From positions 7,838 to 71,837 of the forward strand of contig CAVTOY010000003.1 of the NCBI GenBank assembly GCA_963736445.1: a DNA stretch of 64,000 nucleotides, read 5' to 3'. The DNA is from Thiosocius sp963736445 (GTDB lineage: Bacteria > Pseudomonadota > Gammaproteobacteria > Chromatiales > Chromatiaceae). This document shows, one piece after another, positions 39,441-48,776 of this stretch (positions are counted from its first letter, which is position 1; the number at the start of each line of letters is the position of its first letter). A program made the translations under genes and the position numbers. The notes beneath the pieces were generated by a model. It was not told the origin of the DNA and made no database searches. It saw only the letters and a list, made by a program, of their open reading frames with translations.

Positions 39441-39956
39441 CTATACGACGTCCGCACGTCTGGCGAGTACACTGCGCGCACGCTCTCGTTGTTCCCGATC
39501 GGCGGCCAATGCGACCACCATCCAGTGGCCTACGCGCACGCCTTTGATCGACGCTATATTCAACCGGCGGTGATCCGGTCGAGCTGTCATCAGTCCCGCA
39601 ACCAGCAGACCGAGGATGGCGCCGAACGCCCCAAATGTGACCGAAATCATCATCGGTCGGGCATCGTTTATTAAGACGCCAGCAGAAGTCAGCACTAAGG
39701 CTGAGGCGAGCCCTATCAGCAGACCGAGCAGTGCCAGAGTCAGATGCGATCGCAGCAGTATTCGCCCAACGCCGCGCGTATCCGGCTCGGAGGAATTTTT
39801 CACGAGCGGATCTTGTGGATCGACGACCAGCACCTGCTCATTGGACAGATCGGTTTCTGTCATCAGGCGTGAAACCGCCTTGTAGGCCGATTCCGCATCG
39901 CCAAACAAAGCGGCGACGCGGGCAGGTGAACGATTACTCCAAGCGTATGTGTTCAT
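39441..39956 (-). CDS. Two-helix membrane protein of unknown function
   Basis: About 171 residues. A soluble N-terminal part (VAALFGDAESAYKAVSRLMT, reminiscent of proteins that sense through a ferredoxin-like fold) is followed by two membrane helices (LLGLLIGLASALVLTSAGVL and SVTFGAFGAILGLLVAGLM) and a C-terminal soluble strand region ending VALAADREQRERARSVL. This layout is common in hypothetical proteins near stress genes. I do not recognise a named family. Confidence 0.65.
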   Translation of the reverse strand: MNTYAWSNRSPARVAALFGDAESAYKAVSRLMTETDLSNEQVLVVDPQDPLVKNSSEPDTRGVGRILLRSHLTLALLGLLIGLASALVLTSAGVLINDARPMMISVTFGAFGAILGLLVAGLMTARPDHRRLNIASIKGVRVGHWMVVALAADREQRERARSVLARRADVV

Positions 39957-40117
39957 CATAGGCTCCTTATTCTATGCCTGGGTTTGACGCCAGAACGCAC
40001 CGTTTGGGGCGTTGGGTTCCGCACGACGGAACTGATTATTCGATGCGTGCCAAGAATACGGTCGTGCCTCAACGAGTTAGGCCCACAACCGGGAAAGCTG
40101 TCAGCGCTCCGGCGTGA

Positions 40118-40351
40118 TCAAAAATCATCCTTATGGCGCCACTCCCCATCGCTTTTCTGATATTGCTGCTTGACGGCTGCCCATGCGACCTTGAGCGCAA
40201 CCTCTTCTCGCGAATCATCGCCGCGTCGTTTGTCGGGATCGGCATATTGCTGCCATGCCGAGTTGTAGGCTTCTCGATAGATCGTTTGCGCAGGCTCGGG
40301 CATATTGTCACGGACGCCGTCAGGCAGATCATCGTTGCTTTCGTAAGGCAT
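40118..40351 (-). CDS. ChaB-family protein (copy 2)
   Basis: This 77-residue protein is closely similar to the protein at 15717-15947: MPYESNDDLPDGVRDNMPEP, IYREAYNSAWQQY, RRGDDSREEVALKVAWAAVK. The conserved core is complete, so it is probably functional. As at the first locus, a cytochrome c5 gene (here only a fragment) lies on the same strand nearby, so the two loci look like duplicates of one module. Confidence 0.88.
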   Translation of the reverse strand: MPYESNDDLPDGVRDNMPEPAQTIYREAYNSAWQQYADPDKRRGDDSREEVALKVAWAAVKQQYQKSDGEWRHKDDF

Positions 40352-40373
40352 GGTTTTTGAGATCTCCTCACAC

Positions 40374-40529
40374 TCATCGGGACCGTTTCACCATGTACCC
40401 AATAAGGGTCGCGACCATTTGATCCTCGCTGCAGAATTCACAATCAACCCGGGCCGGCATGTTATTGAAGCCCCCATAGACATGGCGCAGCAGGGTTTTT
40501 CGGCCCTTGGCACTGCGCGGCTGCCAAGC
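40374..40529 (-). pseudogene. C-terminal fragment of a cytochrome c5
   Basis: About 51 residues (AWQPRSAKGRKTLLRHVYGG, FNNMPARVDCEFCSEDQM) match the end of the cytochrome at 16924-17304, residue by residue. The heme-attachment CxxCH and the signal peptide are missing, so it cannot bind heme. It is a truncated duplicate beside the second ChaB gene. Confidence 0.75.
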
Positions 40530-40675
40530 AGCCGCGGCACGAAATGAGATACCTTCCTCGTGGATTTTCAGCGGTATGGCGCAATTGCACCTTGCGGCAG
40601 GAATGAGCAATATCCTGGTAACATCAGACTTGCCTACTGATACCGCGATGAGCGCACGTAAGATATTTACACCAC

Positions 40676-41416
40676 CTAGCCCGCTTCATCCTCAAAGTGC
40701 TTGCCGTAGTGTTTGTAGAGGGCCAGCTCGTACTCACGACTGATTATCTCGCCTGTATCGTAAGACGGTGCGCTCTCTATCGCTTCACGCGCAAGTACAG
40801 TAGTCACTTTGAGGTCTGACCACTTGATATCTTCAAGCCAGGCACAGGCCATCAGGATGTGTCTGCCGAACAGCCAGCCGCCGGTGGCAATATCGAGATA
40901 ACGGATCCGCCACCCCGGCGCCTCGATCACAAAATCACTGACCTCTCCGAGATCACCGTCTGCGCCATTCAGCGTATAGCCCACAACCTCGTTACTGCTG
41001 CGTAGATAGGGATTGACTGGTTCCTGGCCTTGCACACTATCCGCAAGCGGATCGACCGTGCCCCGCAGTCCCAGCAATAGATCCTCATCCCAGTACGGCC
41101 GCCAGTCATAGTGGCGATATAACTCCTGCTCGTAATGTCGTGATACCGTCAACTGCGACGAGGTCGGCGGCGCCTCTTCAATCTGTTGCTGCGTGAGCTC
41201 GACGTCGATCCGTCGCTTATCGTCATCGATCTTCGTGACCGTCTCTGGAATCAGCAGCACATCGCGACCCAACAGCCAGCTTCCTGTGTGCACGACAAGG
41301 TATCGGACCCGCCAGTCGCGGTCGTCGAAAAAAACCTGGCGCAAATGACCGATGTCACCGTCATCCGCGTGGAGCGTGTAGTCGCTCAGTTTTTTCAGCC
41401 TGCGCTGTTGTTGCAT
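40676..41416 (-). CDS. Tandem PRC-barrel protein
   Basis: This 246-residue protein starts at 41416, with GGGGAAG upstream. It has two PRC-barrel repeats: LSDYTLHADDGDIGHLRQVF, then DWRVRYLVVHTGSWL and VLLIPETV in the first, and VVGYTLNGADGDLGEVSDFV, IRYLDIATGGWLFG and HILMACAWL in the second. A long acidic linker with tyrosine-rich HYEQELYRHYDWRPYWD separates them. Similar proteins are widespread in proteobacterial stress loci. A direct role is not known. The product is soluble and has no signal peptide. Confidence 0.85.
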   Translation of the reverse strand: MQQQRRLKKLSDYTLHADDGDIGHLRQVFFDDRDWRVRYLVVHTGSWLLGRDVLLIPETVTKIDDDKRRIDVELTQQQIEEAPPTSSQLTVSRHYEQELYRHYDWRPYWDEDLLLGLRGTVDPLADSVQGQEPVNPYLRSSNEVVGYTLNGADGDLGEVSDFVIEAPGWRIRYLDIATGGWLFGRHILMACAWLEDIKWSDLKVTTVLAREAIESAPSYDTGEIISREYELALYKHYGKHFEDEAG

Positions 41417-41468
41417 GCTCACTTCCCCAAATGACCTCGTTGACATACCCTCGCAGCCGCCGACACGT

Positions 41469-41918
41469 TCACGCCGGTGCATCCGGCAGCTCTCCGTGCC
41501 GGGCTGCGAAGAACTGCTCGAGGGCCGCCATAACAGTACTGAGGTCGCCTTTGGCAAGCTGGCGTTGCTCCGCATCGAACGCGCAGAAACAATCCGCCTC
41601 CCGGTCGCGTGTAACGCTCGCCACGTGCTTTTCATCAGCCCCGCCGGCGAACAGTTGGAATCTGTCGTCGTCATCTGTACCCCTCGACCACGCCCATCGC
41701 GTGGCTCGCCCGCGGGCAATAGTGTGCCCACCAAATGCCTCGAGTCGCTGACGATCGTCTGTGCCGATGAAATTGTCCGGCAACCTGATGATATCTGCCA
41801 AATCATTCTCCACAGAATCCACTTGATCAGACGTGGTCCAAATCGCTCCGGACCCCTCATGGCGGACGTTGCTTCGATCCAGGTCGTAGCTAAACCGGGT
41901 GCGGGCCGGAGACGGCAA
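41469..41918 (-). CDS. Hypothetical protein, weakly supported
   Basis: A 149-residue frame opens with TTG at best and ends with VASVTRDREADCFCAFDAEQ, STVMAALEQFFAARHGELP. The C-terminal part looks like real protein and lies just upstream of the PRC-barrel gene in the same direction, but the N-terminal part has no clear start or ribosome site. I do not recognise the family. The gene may be truncated at its 5' end. Confidence 0.35.
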   Translation of the reverse strand: MPSPARTRFSYDLDRSNVRHEGSGAIWTTSDQVDSVENDLADIIRLPDNFIGTDDRQRLEAFGGHTIARGRATRWAWSRGTDDDDRFQLFAGGADEKHVASVTRDREADCFCAFDAEQRQLAKGDLSTVMAALEQFFAARHGELPDAPA

Positions 41919-42312
41919 AAGCTACGCGGCTGCATCACCCACGGGATAACCAGAATGCAAGCAGAGTTCATGCCACCCAAACACCCCCGGATCGGCACCA
42001 GAATTGCTTTCGATGCAGTCATGGCAACTCGGCCTCTCCAATTTGATCGGAAGCATTGCGGCCAAAAGACGGCCGAGGGCCGGTGCGCCCGCTCCAAAAG
42101 AGCTGTCTCAGAAGTGACACTCCCACCAGGGGATAGCCGGACTCGTCAATCTGGGCTTTTCGTCTCAGCCTGTAACGCTGTCTTGCAACTGCAAACGTTC
42201 CCCGATTTCTGGCGAGAAACCGCGCCTCGCCGGTCATGAGCAGGCTCCCTTCAATAGCGGCGCATATCGACCGATCCTGGCTCAAATCCACCGGGGCCAT
42301 CGAGACCGCGTC
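41919..42312. other. 394-base stretch without a supported gene
   Basis: Minus-strand frames continue through here but lack starts and family features. The right part should contain the promoter of the exchanger gene at 42313. Confidence 0.4.
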
Positions 42313-43362
42313 ATGATCGAAAGTACCGACTGGTCGCTTGCCGTCAGCACGGCAGTGTTTGTGCTGGCAACAGCCCTCATCCTGGTGTTCGGTGTGCAGT
42401 TGACGCGCGTAGCTGCTCAGGTTGCCGAAGTTTCCCGAATGGGGCAAACCCTGGTCGGTGCTCTGTTGCTGGGTGCGACAACATCACTGCCGGAGGTCGT
42501 CACTTCGCTGACAGCAGCGGTTGATGGGCATGCCAACCTTGCTGTCAGTAACGCCGTTGGTAGCGTGGCGGGCCAGACGGCGTTTCTTGCTGTCGCCGAC
42601 ATCGCCTACCGGCGAGCTAATCTGGAGCATGCCGCGGCTTCTGCCGAAAACCTTTTGCTCGCCGCCGTTTTGATCGTGCTGCTTGCGATCGTCATGGCCG
42701 GCGTCACCTTGCCGACGATCGCACTGTGGAACATACACCCTGTTTCCTTGCTCCTGCTTGTCGCCTACGTGCAGGGCATGCGGATGGTGTCGCGCGTGCA
42801 TAGCCGCCCGATGTGGCTGCCACGCCGCACGCACGAAACCGCTGACCACCGCGCTCGCGACAAGCCGCCCACAAGCAAAGATGCGCAGATCTCATTGCCT
42901 GTCTTGTGGGCGCAATTCGCCCTGGCCGCCGCGTTTACAGCCGTCGGTGGTTGGTTGCTGGCGCGCGCTGCAGTGCCCATCTCGGTGCATACTGGACTGT
43001 CACAGACGGTTGTGGGCGGACTTTTTACTGGCCTTTCAGGTTCATTACCCGAGCTGGTCACCGCAGTCGCAGCAGTGCGCATGGGCGCATTGTCGCTGGC
43101 CGTCGGCGACATCCTCGGCGGTAACAGTTTCGACGTTTTGATCGTTGGGCTCTCTGACTTTCTTTTCTCTGCCGGTCCAATCTACGGGGCGGTCGAACCG
43201 CAACAGAGTTTCCTGATGGCCCTAACGATACTGCTCAACGCCATTCTACTTATGGGGATGCTTTTCCGAGAAAAACACGGTGTCGCTAACATCGGCTTCG
43301 AGAGCATGCTATCACTGGTCTTCTATGTTGGCGGGATGCTCCTGCTGACGCTATCTGGCTAG
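42313..43362 (+). CDS. CaCA-family sodium/calcium exchanger-like protein
   Basis: This 349-residue membrane protein has two alpha-repeats, the ion-binding hallmark of the family: GATTSLPEVVTSLTAAVDG with SNAVGSVAGQ, and GLSGSLPELVTAVAAVRMG with GDILGGNSFD. About ten helices are visible, and a hydrophilic loop (about 160-195) separates the halves. Members exchange Ca2+ or other cations for Na+ or H+. Together with NhaA and the ChaB proteins it points to cation homeostasis as a theme of the stress loci. Confidence 0.88.
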   Translation: MIESTDWSLAVSTAVFVLATALILVFGVQLTRVAAQVAEVSRMGQTLVGALLLGATTSLPEVVTSLTAAVDGHANLAVSNAVGSVAGQTAFLAVADIAYRRANLEHAAASAENLLLAAVLIVLLAIVMAGVTLPTIALWNIHPVSLLLLVAYVQGMRMVSRVHSRPMWLPRRTHETADHRARDKPPTSKDAQISLPVLWAQFALAAAFTAVGGWLLARAAVPISVHTGLSQTVVGGLFTGLSGSLPELVTAVAAVRMGALSLAVGDILGGNSFDVLIVGLSDFLFSAGPIYGAVEPQQSFLMALTILLNAILLMGMLFREKHGVANIGFESMLSLVFYVGGMLLLTLSG

Positions 43363-43397
43363 GCATCTGCAAGTGGGGCGGGACAGCGAAACAAGTC

Positions 43398-44091
43398 ATG
43401 ACGGCTGAACGCGAGATCGCGCTGCTTCTGCTGACCGCCCTGTCGATCGGCCTACTGATCGGGCTCGAGCGCGGTTGGCACGGAATGCACGCCGAGAAAT
43501 CTTACATTCCCGGTGTGCGGACGTAAGGGCTGATCGGGCTGCTCGGCGGCGTAACGGGCTTGGCTGCACGCCACCTGGACGGCAGCATTTCCGGCATGGT
43601 TTTCCTGGCGTTCGCCGTTGCCTTGGTAATCCCGCTAGCAGCCATGCTGGCATTCGTGCTGGCGCCAAGCTTGGCCATATGGCGGTGGCTTTCCGCCCGT
43701 GCGAAGGGAAATGCGCTGAAGCTAGACAACCCCCATTCGCTATTGGCGGCCGCACGCCTTGGGTTTTTTCTGTCAGTGGTGATGCGGCTGACAAAATGTC
43801 AACGATACTTATGCTAGTGCCGGAATGATGATCATTGGTTTGATCTCGGGCTTCGTTGATCTGAACGCGATCACGTTAACGGCTGCCCGTATGAGCAGGG
43901 ACAGGTTGGAACTTTCGACTGCTGTTGTAACGATCATATTGGCCAGCATCAGCAATGATATCTTCAAAAGCATCCTTGCGTGGTATGTCGGCGGGAATCC
44001 CCTGGGCGTGCGTGTCGCCGCTCCGATCTTGCTGTCGGCCATTTCGGGTTTAGCTGCACTCTGGCTTACCCGCTACTGGCCGTCCTTGTGA
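43398..44091 (+). pseudogene. MgtC/DUF4010-family membrane protein remnant
   Basis: The gene starts ALLLLTALSIGLLIGLERGW, an MgtC/SapB-like opening, then hits TAA at 43525-43527, inside the conserved GVRT-x-GLIGLLGGVTGLAA stretch. The frame goes on to about 43780 with DUF4010 character. It then jumps, after a missing middle part and a frame change, to the C-terminal MIIGLISGFVDLNAITLTAA and APILLSAISGLAALW. Intact DUF4010 proteins have about 420 residues. Here roughly 180 are lost. It is a pseudogene. Confidence 0.7.
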
Positions 44092-44417
44092 CGGACTATC
44101 CGGTCTCTGTTTTTTCCGACTTGATAATGACAGAAGGGACACCCCAGCGACCGAATCTGAATACAGGCATGCTCCGTACCGGCCGATTTAAGCGGATAGA
44201 TTTTTGTCTGAATGGCGAGATTCGCCGACCGAGTAGACAATGCCAACATCAATGAGTGGCAATCGGTCAACGTGCGATTGAACCCATCAAGAGGCCTTCA
44301 CGCAAGCTTGTCTAATTCTCCACACAAAGTGGATCATCAAGCGGATACTTCAATACAGGGCCGATTTCCGCTACGTGCTACGCTTGCGGAACGGCTCGCT
44401 GACTGCGGAGATTTTTG
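44092..44417. other. 326-base stretch without a supported gene
   Basis: No frame with family features is visible between the DUF4010 remnant and the PsiE gene. It lies in a lower-GC patch and may be decayed DNA. Confidence 0.4.
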
Positions 44418-44885
44418 ATGATCGCGTCGAAGAACACGTGGATTGAACGTACCCTCGAGACAGCCGAAAACTACATCTACTACGGCGGCGGTGTAATCCT
44501 GGTCGTCGCGGCGTTGGGGCTGATGCTCTCAGCTGTGGTTGAATCGCTAGACTTAGCCTTTGCTGGCAAGTCGACGAGCGCGGTCATCACGCTTCTCGAC
44601 CGGGTTTTGCTCGCTTTGATGGTTGCGGAGATCATTTATACGGTCACCAGCATGGCCAAAAAACGTCATCTCGATGTACAACCCTTTCTCATTATCGGGG
44701 TCATTGCCGCAGTTCGGCGGATGCTGGTCATCACGGCGGAGAGCGCAATGCACGTCGACATGACCGACCCGAAGTTTCAGGCCGCACTGGTTGAACTCGG
44801 TCTGCTCGCCCTGATCATTCTGCTGTTGGCGATATCTTTCCGGCTGCTTCCGGCGAGCGACGACGCAACGGCCGTCGAGAAGTAG
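44418..44885 (+). CDS. psiE: PsiE-family membrane protein
   Basis: This 155-residue protein has four membrane helices: GGGVILVVAALGLMLSAVVE, LDRVLLALMVAEIIYTVTSM, the VQPFLIIGVIAAVRRMLVIT region and LVELGLLALIILLLAISFRL. The conserved RHLDVQPFLIIGVIAAVRR loop is typical of phosphate-starvation-inducible PsiE. The ATG at 44418 is favoured over an upstream TTG. PsiE genes also occur on mobile heat/stress-tolerance islands with YfdX and HdeD, both of which are in this window. The molecular function is unknown. Confidence 0.85.
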   Translation: MIASKNTWIERTLETAENYIYYGGGVILVVAALGLMLSAVVESLDLAFAGKSTSAVITLLDRVLLALMVAEIIYTVTSMAKKRHLDVQPFLIIGVIAAVRRMLVITAESAMHVDMTDPKFQAALVELGLLALIILLLAISFRLLPASDDATAVEK

Positions 44886-45125
44886 CTGTTCCTCAGCGTT
44901 GAAACGACATCCTTTGCTGCGCCGGCAGGTCGGCCTCCTAGCGCGTTGTTACTCGCTGAAAGCGGACATTCGGCTACACCTTGCCGCAATGATCTCGGAT
45001 ATGTCCAATCTCCACCTAACCCACGTGCGTTGAGGCTGCGCAGGTCCAGATATAATACGTATCGTCTGCCATCCGCATTCTCGTGCGCAGCCGGGGCACT
45101 AGCCTGCCTTGCCTCTGGCATCTGC

Positions 45126-45735
45126 TCAAACCGCATGGAAGCCGGGGGCGCTGAGCTGTCCCTGTCCTGACCGAAGTAGATGGCCTGATGAGGAAACGAA
45201 TCTGGATCTTGTTTTCATCGAAGCGGCGCTTGATCCGGCGATTGAATGCGCGACCGACTTGCCGCTGCTTGATCGGTTTTGTCTTGATGCGTCACTTAAT
45301 GACGATCGCCGAACCACCAAACTGGTCCAGACCGAAGACCTCAACGGGTTCGAGGATAAGCGGCCCGATCTCGACATCGGCTTGGAGTTCCTCGCTGATT
45401 GCCTTGATCATCTCGATGACCTCGTCGACATCAATCGCAGTCGCGACCTTGGTCCGATGCTGTGCAATCAGTACCAGCAGCAGGGCCACCACCAACAAGC
45501 CGAGCAGGCGTAGCGGCGTCTGGTAGTTATCGCCGTCAAGACCGAGCAAAAAACCGGCCTGGAGACCGAGGAAGCCATAGATCACGATCAGCGCCTAGCG
45601 CTTGATCCACTGATGCACATAGTTTGCCGATTCATCGTCGATCTCCCACACCCGCAGCCTGGTGTTGTCGGGGCTGAAAGCGCACCGCGTGCGGTGGGTC
45701 TTCGAGAATAGCGAGCAGTGACGTGATCTGCGCCT
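45126..45735 (-). pseudogene. MscS-type mechanosensitive channel remnant
   Basis: Reading the minus strand, a membrane-proximal region (LRVWEIDDESANYVHQWIKR, then an in-frame TAG near 45597) is followed by IYGFLGLQAGFLLGLDGDN and TPLRLLGLLVVALLLVLIAQ. The MscS C-terminal barrel then comes: LQADVEIGPLILEPVEVFG and QFGGSAIVIK, a TGA, then RIKTKPIKQRQVGRAFNRRI and, one base shifted, PHQAIYFGQD. Two stops and a frameshift break one gene. The N-terminal pore domain is missing. Confidence 0.65.
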
Positions 45736-45916
45736 GTTGATCGCCTGCGGCGACAGATTCCGGTCAGGTGTACGCAGCGTGGAGGAAAAGCGGCCCGAAT
45801 TGACGGGTCACGCCTGACTGTCGTTATCATTATTGAGACTGGGGAGCATGCAGACGGGCAATCGATGGTATTGCCCTGTGCCATAGGTTCGACACCGCGA
45901 CTTCAATCCAGCGTGC

Positions 45917-46289
45917 TCCGTACTCTCTGAGTTCTGACAATGATTCGCTGTTCCGGTATCACCGCTGGCACGCGAATCTGCGCATCCTGGAGATTCAGAC
46001 GATCAAAACAGTTCCTTACGTGCCCTTGTCTCACTCCTGCATCGAGCGACTGACCGCAAACCTGCGCCGTGAATTCCTTGGCCACGTGTTCTCCTGGGAC
46101 GCCAATGATCTGGCGCCAAAACTGGAAGAATTCCGACAGTATTACAGCGCGCATAGCCCGCACGCTTCGCTCGACGGCAACACGCCATCAGAAACCACGG
46201 GAGAAACCACCAGCCGCCGTACTGGCCTTAACCAGTTCCAGTGGAAATCTCATTGCCGCGGGCCGTACCAGTTACCCGTAGCCGCTTGA
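45917..46289 (+). pseudogene. Degenerate copy of the IS transposase 3' end
   Basis: From about 45917 the sequence matches the C-terminal third of the transposase at 51456-52448 at roughly 80-85 percent: LSSDNDSLFRYHRWHANLRI-like start, CIERLTANLRREFLGHVFSW, and the QFQWKSHCRGPYQLPVAA end. The first two thirds are absent. The right end AATTCGCCA is present after the stop. It is an old, truncated relative of the active-looking IS. Confidence 0.75.
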
Positions 46290-46312
46290 ATAACAATTCG
46301 CCATGGACACGT

Positions 46313-46744
46313 TTATGGGGAAGACCATGCCTCCAGATAAACGACCGAGATATAACGCAGGGCCTTTCCGGTGCCGACGAGCAGCAGGAAAAGCCACAGA
46401 CGCACCTTCATGATACCGGCAATCAGCGTCAACGCATCGCCGCCGACCGGCGCCCAGGCCAGTAGCAGCGACCAGAAGCCGTAGCGCTGAAACCAACGTT
46501 GGGCCTTGTCGATTTGCGTCCGGCGGAAATAAAACCACCGCCGATCCTGGAAATGCAACAAATACCGTCCGAGCAGCCAGTTCACCACCGCCCCCAGCGT
46601 ATTACCCAGCGTGGCGATCAACACCAGCAGGATTGGGTCACCGCCCTCGCGCAGCAGCGCAAACAGGACGACCTCGGAATAGAACGGCAGTATAGTTGCC
46701 GCGAGGAACGCAGAACTAAACAGCAGCAGGTAGGCCGTAATCAT
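46313..46744 (-). CDS. YqaA-type DedA/VTT membrane protein
   Basis: This 143-residue protein starts at 46744, overlapping the stop of the upstream hydrolase gene by 4 bases. It has four to five helices and the family stretches FLAATILPFYSEVVLFALL, LGNTLGAVVNWLLGRYLL and RYGFWSLLLAWAPVGGDALT. VTT/DedA proteins move lipids between leaflets or support envelope function, and YqaA is an uncharacterised short branch. Here it is the last gene of a three-gene operon with an amidoligase and a class-I amidotransferase-like hydrolase. Confidence 0.85.
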   Translation of the reverse strand: MITAYLLLFSSAFLAATILPFYSEVVLFALLREGGDPILLVLIATLGNTLGAVVNWLLGRYLLHFQDRRWFYFRRTQIDKAQRWFQRYGFWSLLLAWAPVGGDALTLIAGIMKVRLWLFLLLVGTGKALRYISVVYLEAWSSP

Positions 46745-47406
46745 GTAGCGCGCCGCAGCAACCAGCGGAACAACGCGAATTGGGATGGCAGATAGAAAAG
46801 ATATTCAGGATGCCACTGCACGCCGATGATGCTTCGGCCACTCGAGCACTCCACGGCCTGAATGATCTCATCAAGATCCCACCCGACTGCCTCGAGATCC
46901 CTTCCGGGATCCCTGATCGCCTGGTGATGCAGGCTGTTGACCCGCAGCCGTGCCTTGCCGCAGACTGCGGCCAACATCGAGTCCGGCACCAAGCGGACCT
47001 GCTTGGTCGGTAACAGCCCAGGTCGATTATGCGTGCGTTGGCGCATCGGCCGAATATCCTGGTGAAGCCTGCCGCCGAGCACGACATTGATGAGTTGGGC
47101 ACCGCGGCAAATCCCCAGCAACGGGATCTCCTCCTGGAGCGCGCGCTGGATCCAGTCGATTTCCAGCTGGTCGCGTTGAGGGTCGAGCTTGACCTTGGCA
47201 TTCAGATCGCCACCGTAGTGCTCCGGGCTGATGTCGTCCCCCCCACCAATGACGAGCGCGGCCAGCGGGCGACCACTCGGGGCATGATAGACGCTGATCC
47301 GCTCCGGGACGGCACCGGCCAGACGCAGCGTCAGCCAGGTGCACCACCAACTCGGTGCCCAGCGCCTGGCGTTGCCGGTTACACCAACGCGCGGTCTTTC
47401 AGCCAT
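46741..47406 (-). CDS. Gamma-glutamyl-gamma-aminobutyrate hydrolase-like (peptidase C26) protein
   Basis: This 221-residue class-I glutamine amidotransferase-like protein starts at the ATG at 47404-47406 inside the end of the upstream amidoligase gene. Residues for hydrolysis are present: ALVIGGGDDISPEHYGG, the nucleophile in LLGICRGAQLINVVLGG, and VNSLHHQAI and GVQWHPEYLF for the His/Glu pair. PuuD-type enzymes cut gamma-glutamyl amide bonds. Being translationally coupled to an amide-forming ligase, it probably hydrolyses or edits that ligase's product, or supplies ammonia. That role is inference. Confidence 0.87.
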   Translation of the reverse strand: MAERPRVGVTGNARRWAPSWWCTWLTLRLAGAVPERISVYHAPSGRPLAALVIGGGDDISPEHYGGDLNAKVKLDPQRDQLEIDWIQRALQEEIPLLGICRGAQLINVVLGGRLHQDIRPMRQRTHNRPGLLPTKQVRLVPDSMLAAVCGKARLRVNSLHHQAIRDPGRDLEAVGWDLDEIIQAVECSSGRSIIGVQWHPEYLFYLPSQFALFRWLLRRAT

Positions 47407-48368
47407 CGATCGATGAACCCGACCCAATCGCTGCGGCCAACCCCCAGAATGGGGCGATCCGCGGCCAGAAACTCGCCGGCCAGGGTATCGAGATCATCCT
47501 CTCGACCAGCTAAGCGCTCCACAACACACCAAGTATTCCAGGCACCGGCCAATGACCAGCCTGGGCGTTCGATCTGGCAATTCGGCAGACGATAGTGGAA
47601 AGTCGGCCGCGCCTTGATCTTCGGATCGTCCACTGCCTCCCGCACTCGGTCACTGTCGATTTCCGCCAGCATCGGAAGCAGGTCGAGCGCCCGGTTGCGG
47701 CTGGCATTATGTTCGAGATAATCGGTGAAGATCTCATCCATCGTGGCTTCGGATTTGGACAATACCTGTCTCAGGTAGGTCTGCGGATAGAGGTCAATAT
47801 ACGGGCTGACCTTGCGGGTCGCGTCAACCTCGTGAGCGTCGACCAACCACCACTGCAGGACGGCGAAGGCGCGCAGATAGGAAAGCAGTGTGTCGGCATC
47901 GAGGCGGGGGATCTCGGTATTGATGTGCACGCCGTAGGCGGCGATGAGCGACTCCTCCGTACCCATCGCACCCGCCTGACGCAGTCCGCGGACCATAGGT
48001 GTCAGTATCGAGAGATTTGTCAACGGCATCGGTGGACAGACAACCTCTACGGGTACGAGCAGGGCCGCTGCCTGGCTGAGTTGCTCGAGCCACCCGCCGC
48101 CCTCTTCCTCACGATCGGTCTCACTCGCCTTGCGTTTGAGATAGTCCCAATCGAGCTCGATGATGAATTCCCCGGACGCGCTGGTCTGAATAACCCGTTC
48201 CACAGAGGATTCGGACACCAGCTTGCCCCCGAGTGCCGACTGCACCGCCGCGGCCGCCTCGTCGAGCGAGATCCCCGAGAACTCCAGCTCAAACCCCACC
48301 ATGCGGGGCGTGCCGTCATCCTTGTTGGCCCGTGGAGGCAAGTCGAATTCAGTACTGTGAGGCGGCAT
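47379..48368 (-). CDS. Amidoligase enzyme (glutamine-synthetase-like fold)
   Basis: About 329 residues, started at the ATG at 48366-48368. The opening RMVGFELEFSG matches the first strand of the Amidoligase_2 family (PF12224), which has the glutamine-synthetase fold and is predicted to join carboxyl and amine groups using ATP. Further features are GEFIIELDWDYLKR, VEVVCPPMPLTNL and AAYGVHINTEIPRLDADTLL (metal-binding His and Glu). It overlaps the C26 hydrolase gene by 28 bases, and the YqaA gene follows, so the three act together. Substrates are unknown; cell-wall or peptide modification has been suggested for the family. Confidence 0.85.
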   Translation of the reverse strand: MPPHSTEFDLPPRANKDDGTPRMVGFELEFSGISLDEAAAAVQSALGGKLVSESSVERVIQTSASGEFIIELDWDYLKRKASETDREEEGGGWLEQLSQAAALLVPVEVVCPPMPLTNLSILTPMVRGLRQAGAMGTEESLIAAYGVHINTEIPRLDADTLLSYLRAFAVLQWWLVDAHEVDATRKVSPYIDLYPQTYLRQVLSKSEATMDEIFTDYLEHNASRNRALDLLPMLAEIDSDRVREAVDDPKIKARPTFHYRLPNCQIERPGWSLAGAWNTWCVVERLAGREDDLDTLAGEFLAADRPILGVGRSDWVGFIDRWLKDRALV

Positions 48369-48487
48369 CAAATAGCCCTGTACGAAGTCCCGATTGTCGA
48401 CGACTATAGCCCTGCCAGCCGCGCGAACAAAGTCGGCAGGCGCATGATGATCCAAACCAAACGAGACGAGACGAGGAGAAGGAAGAA

Positions 48488-48776
48488 ATGAACGAACGCC
48501 AAGCCTACACCGAGAAAATGAAGGCAAAGCTGGACGAATGGAACGCCGACATTGATAAACTCGAAGCCCAGGCCAAGAACGCCGAGGCCGACGCCCAAAT
48601 AAAATTTCAACAGCAACTCGACCGACTCAAGGCCACTCGGGACGACGCTGCAAAACGGCTGCGGGGAGCTACAGAATGCCAGCACCGATGCATGGGAGAC
48701 CTTTCGCCAGGGCGCAGAGGCGGCCTGGGAAGAGATGGCCACGGCATTCGAGGACGCCACCGATCGATTCAAGTAG
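48488..48776 (+). pseudogene. Small coiled-coil gene (paralogue C) with a +1 frameshift
   Basis: The gene begins MNERQAYTEKMKAKLDEWNA and DIDKLEAQAKNAEADAQIKF, very similar to the protein at 33463. In the GGGG run near 48662-48666 one extra base shifts the frame. Removing it gives RLRELQNASTDAWETFRQGA, AEEAWEEMATAFEDAT-like helix and a stop at 48774-48776, the normal family end. The length of 289 bases is one more than a multiple of three, as expected. A homopolymer error or a fresh mutation would explain it. It lies upstream of, and divergent from, the amidoligase operon. Confidence 0.75.

Noticed and set aside
42019..42447. A 142-codon minus-strand frame with some protein-like stretches
   Set aside because: It overlaps the start of the well-supported exchanger gene on the other strand and has no recognisable motif or ribosome site.
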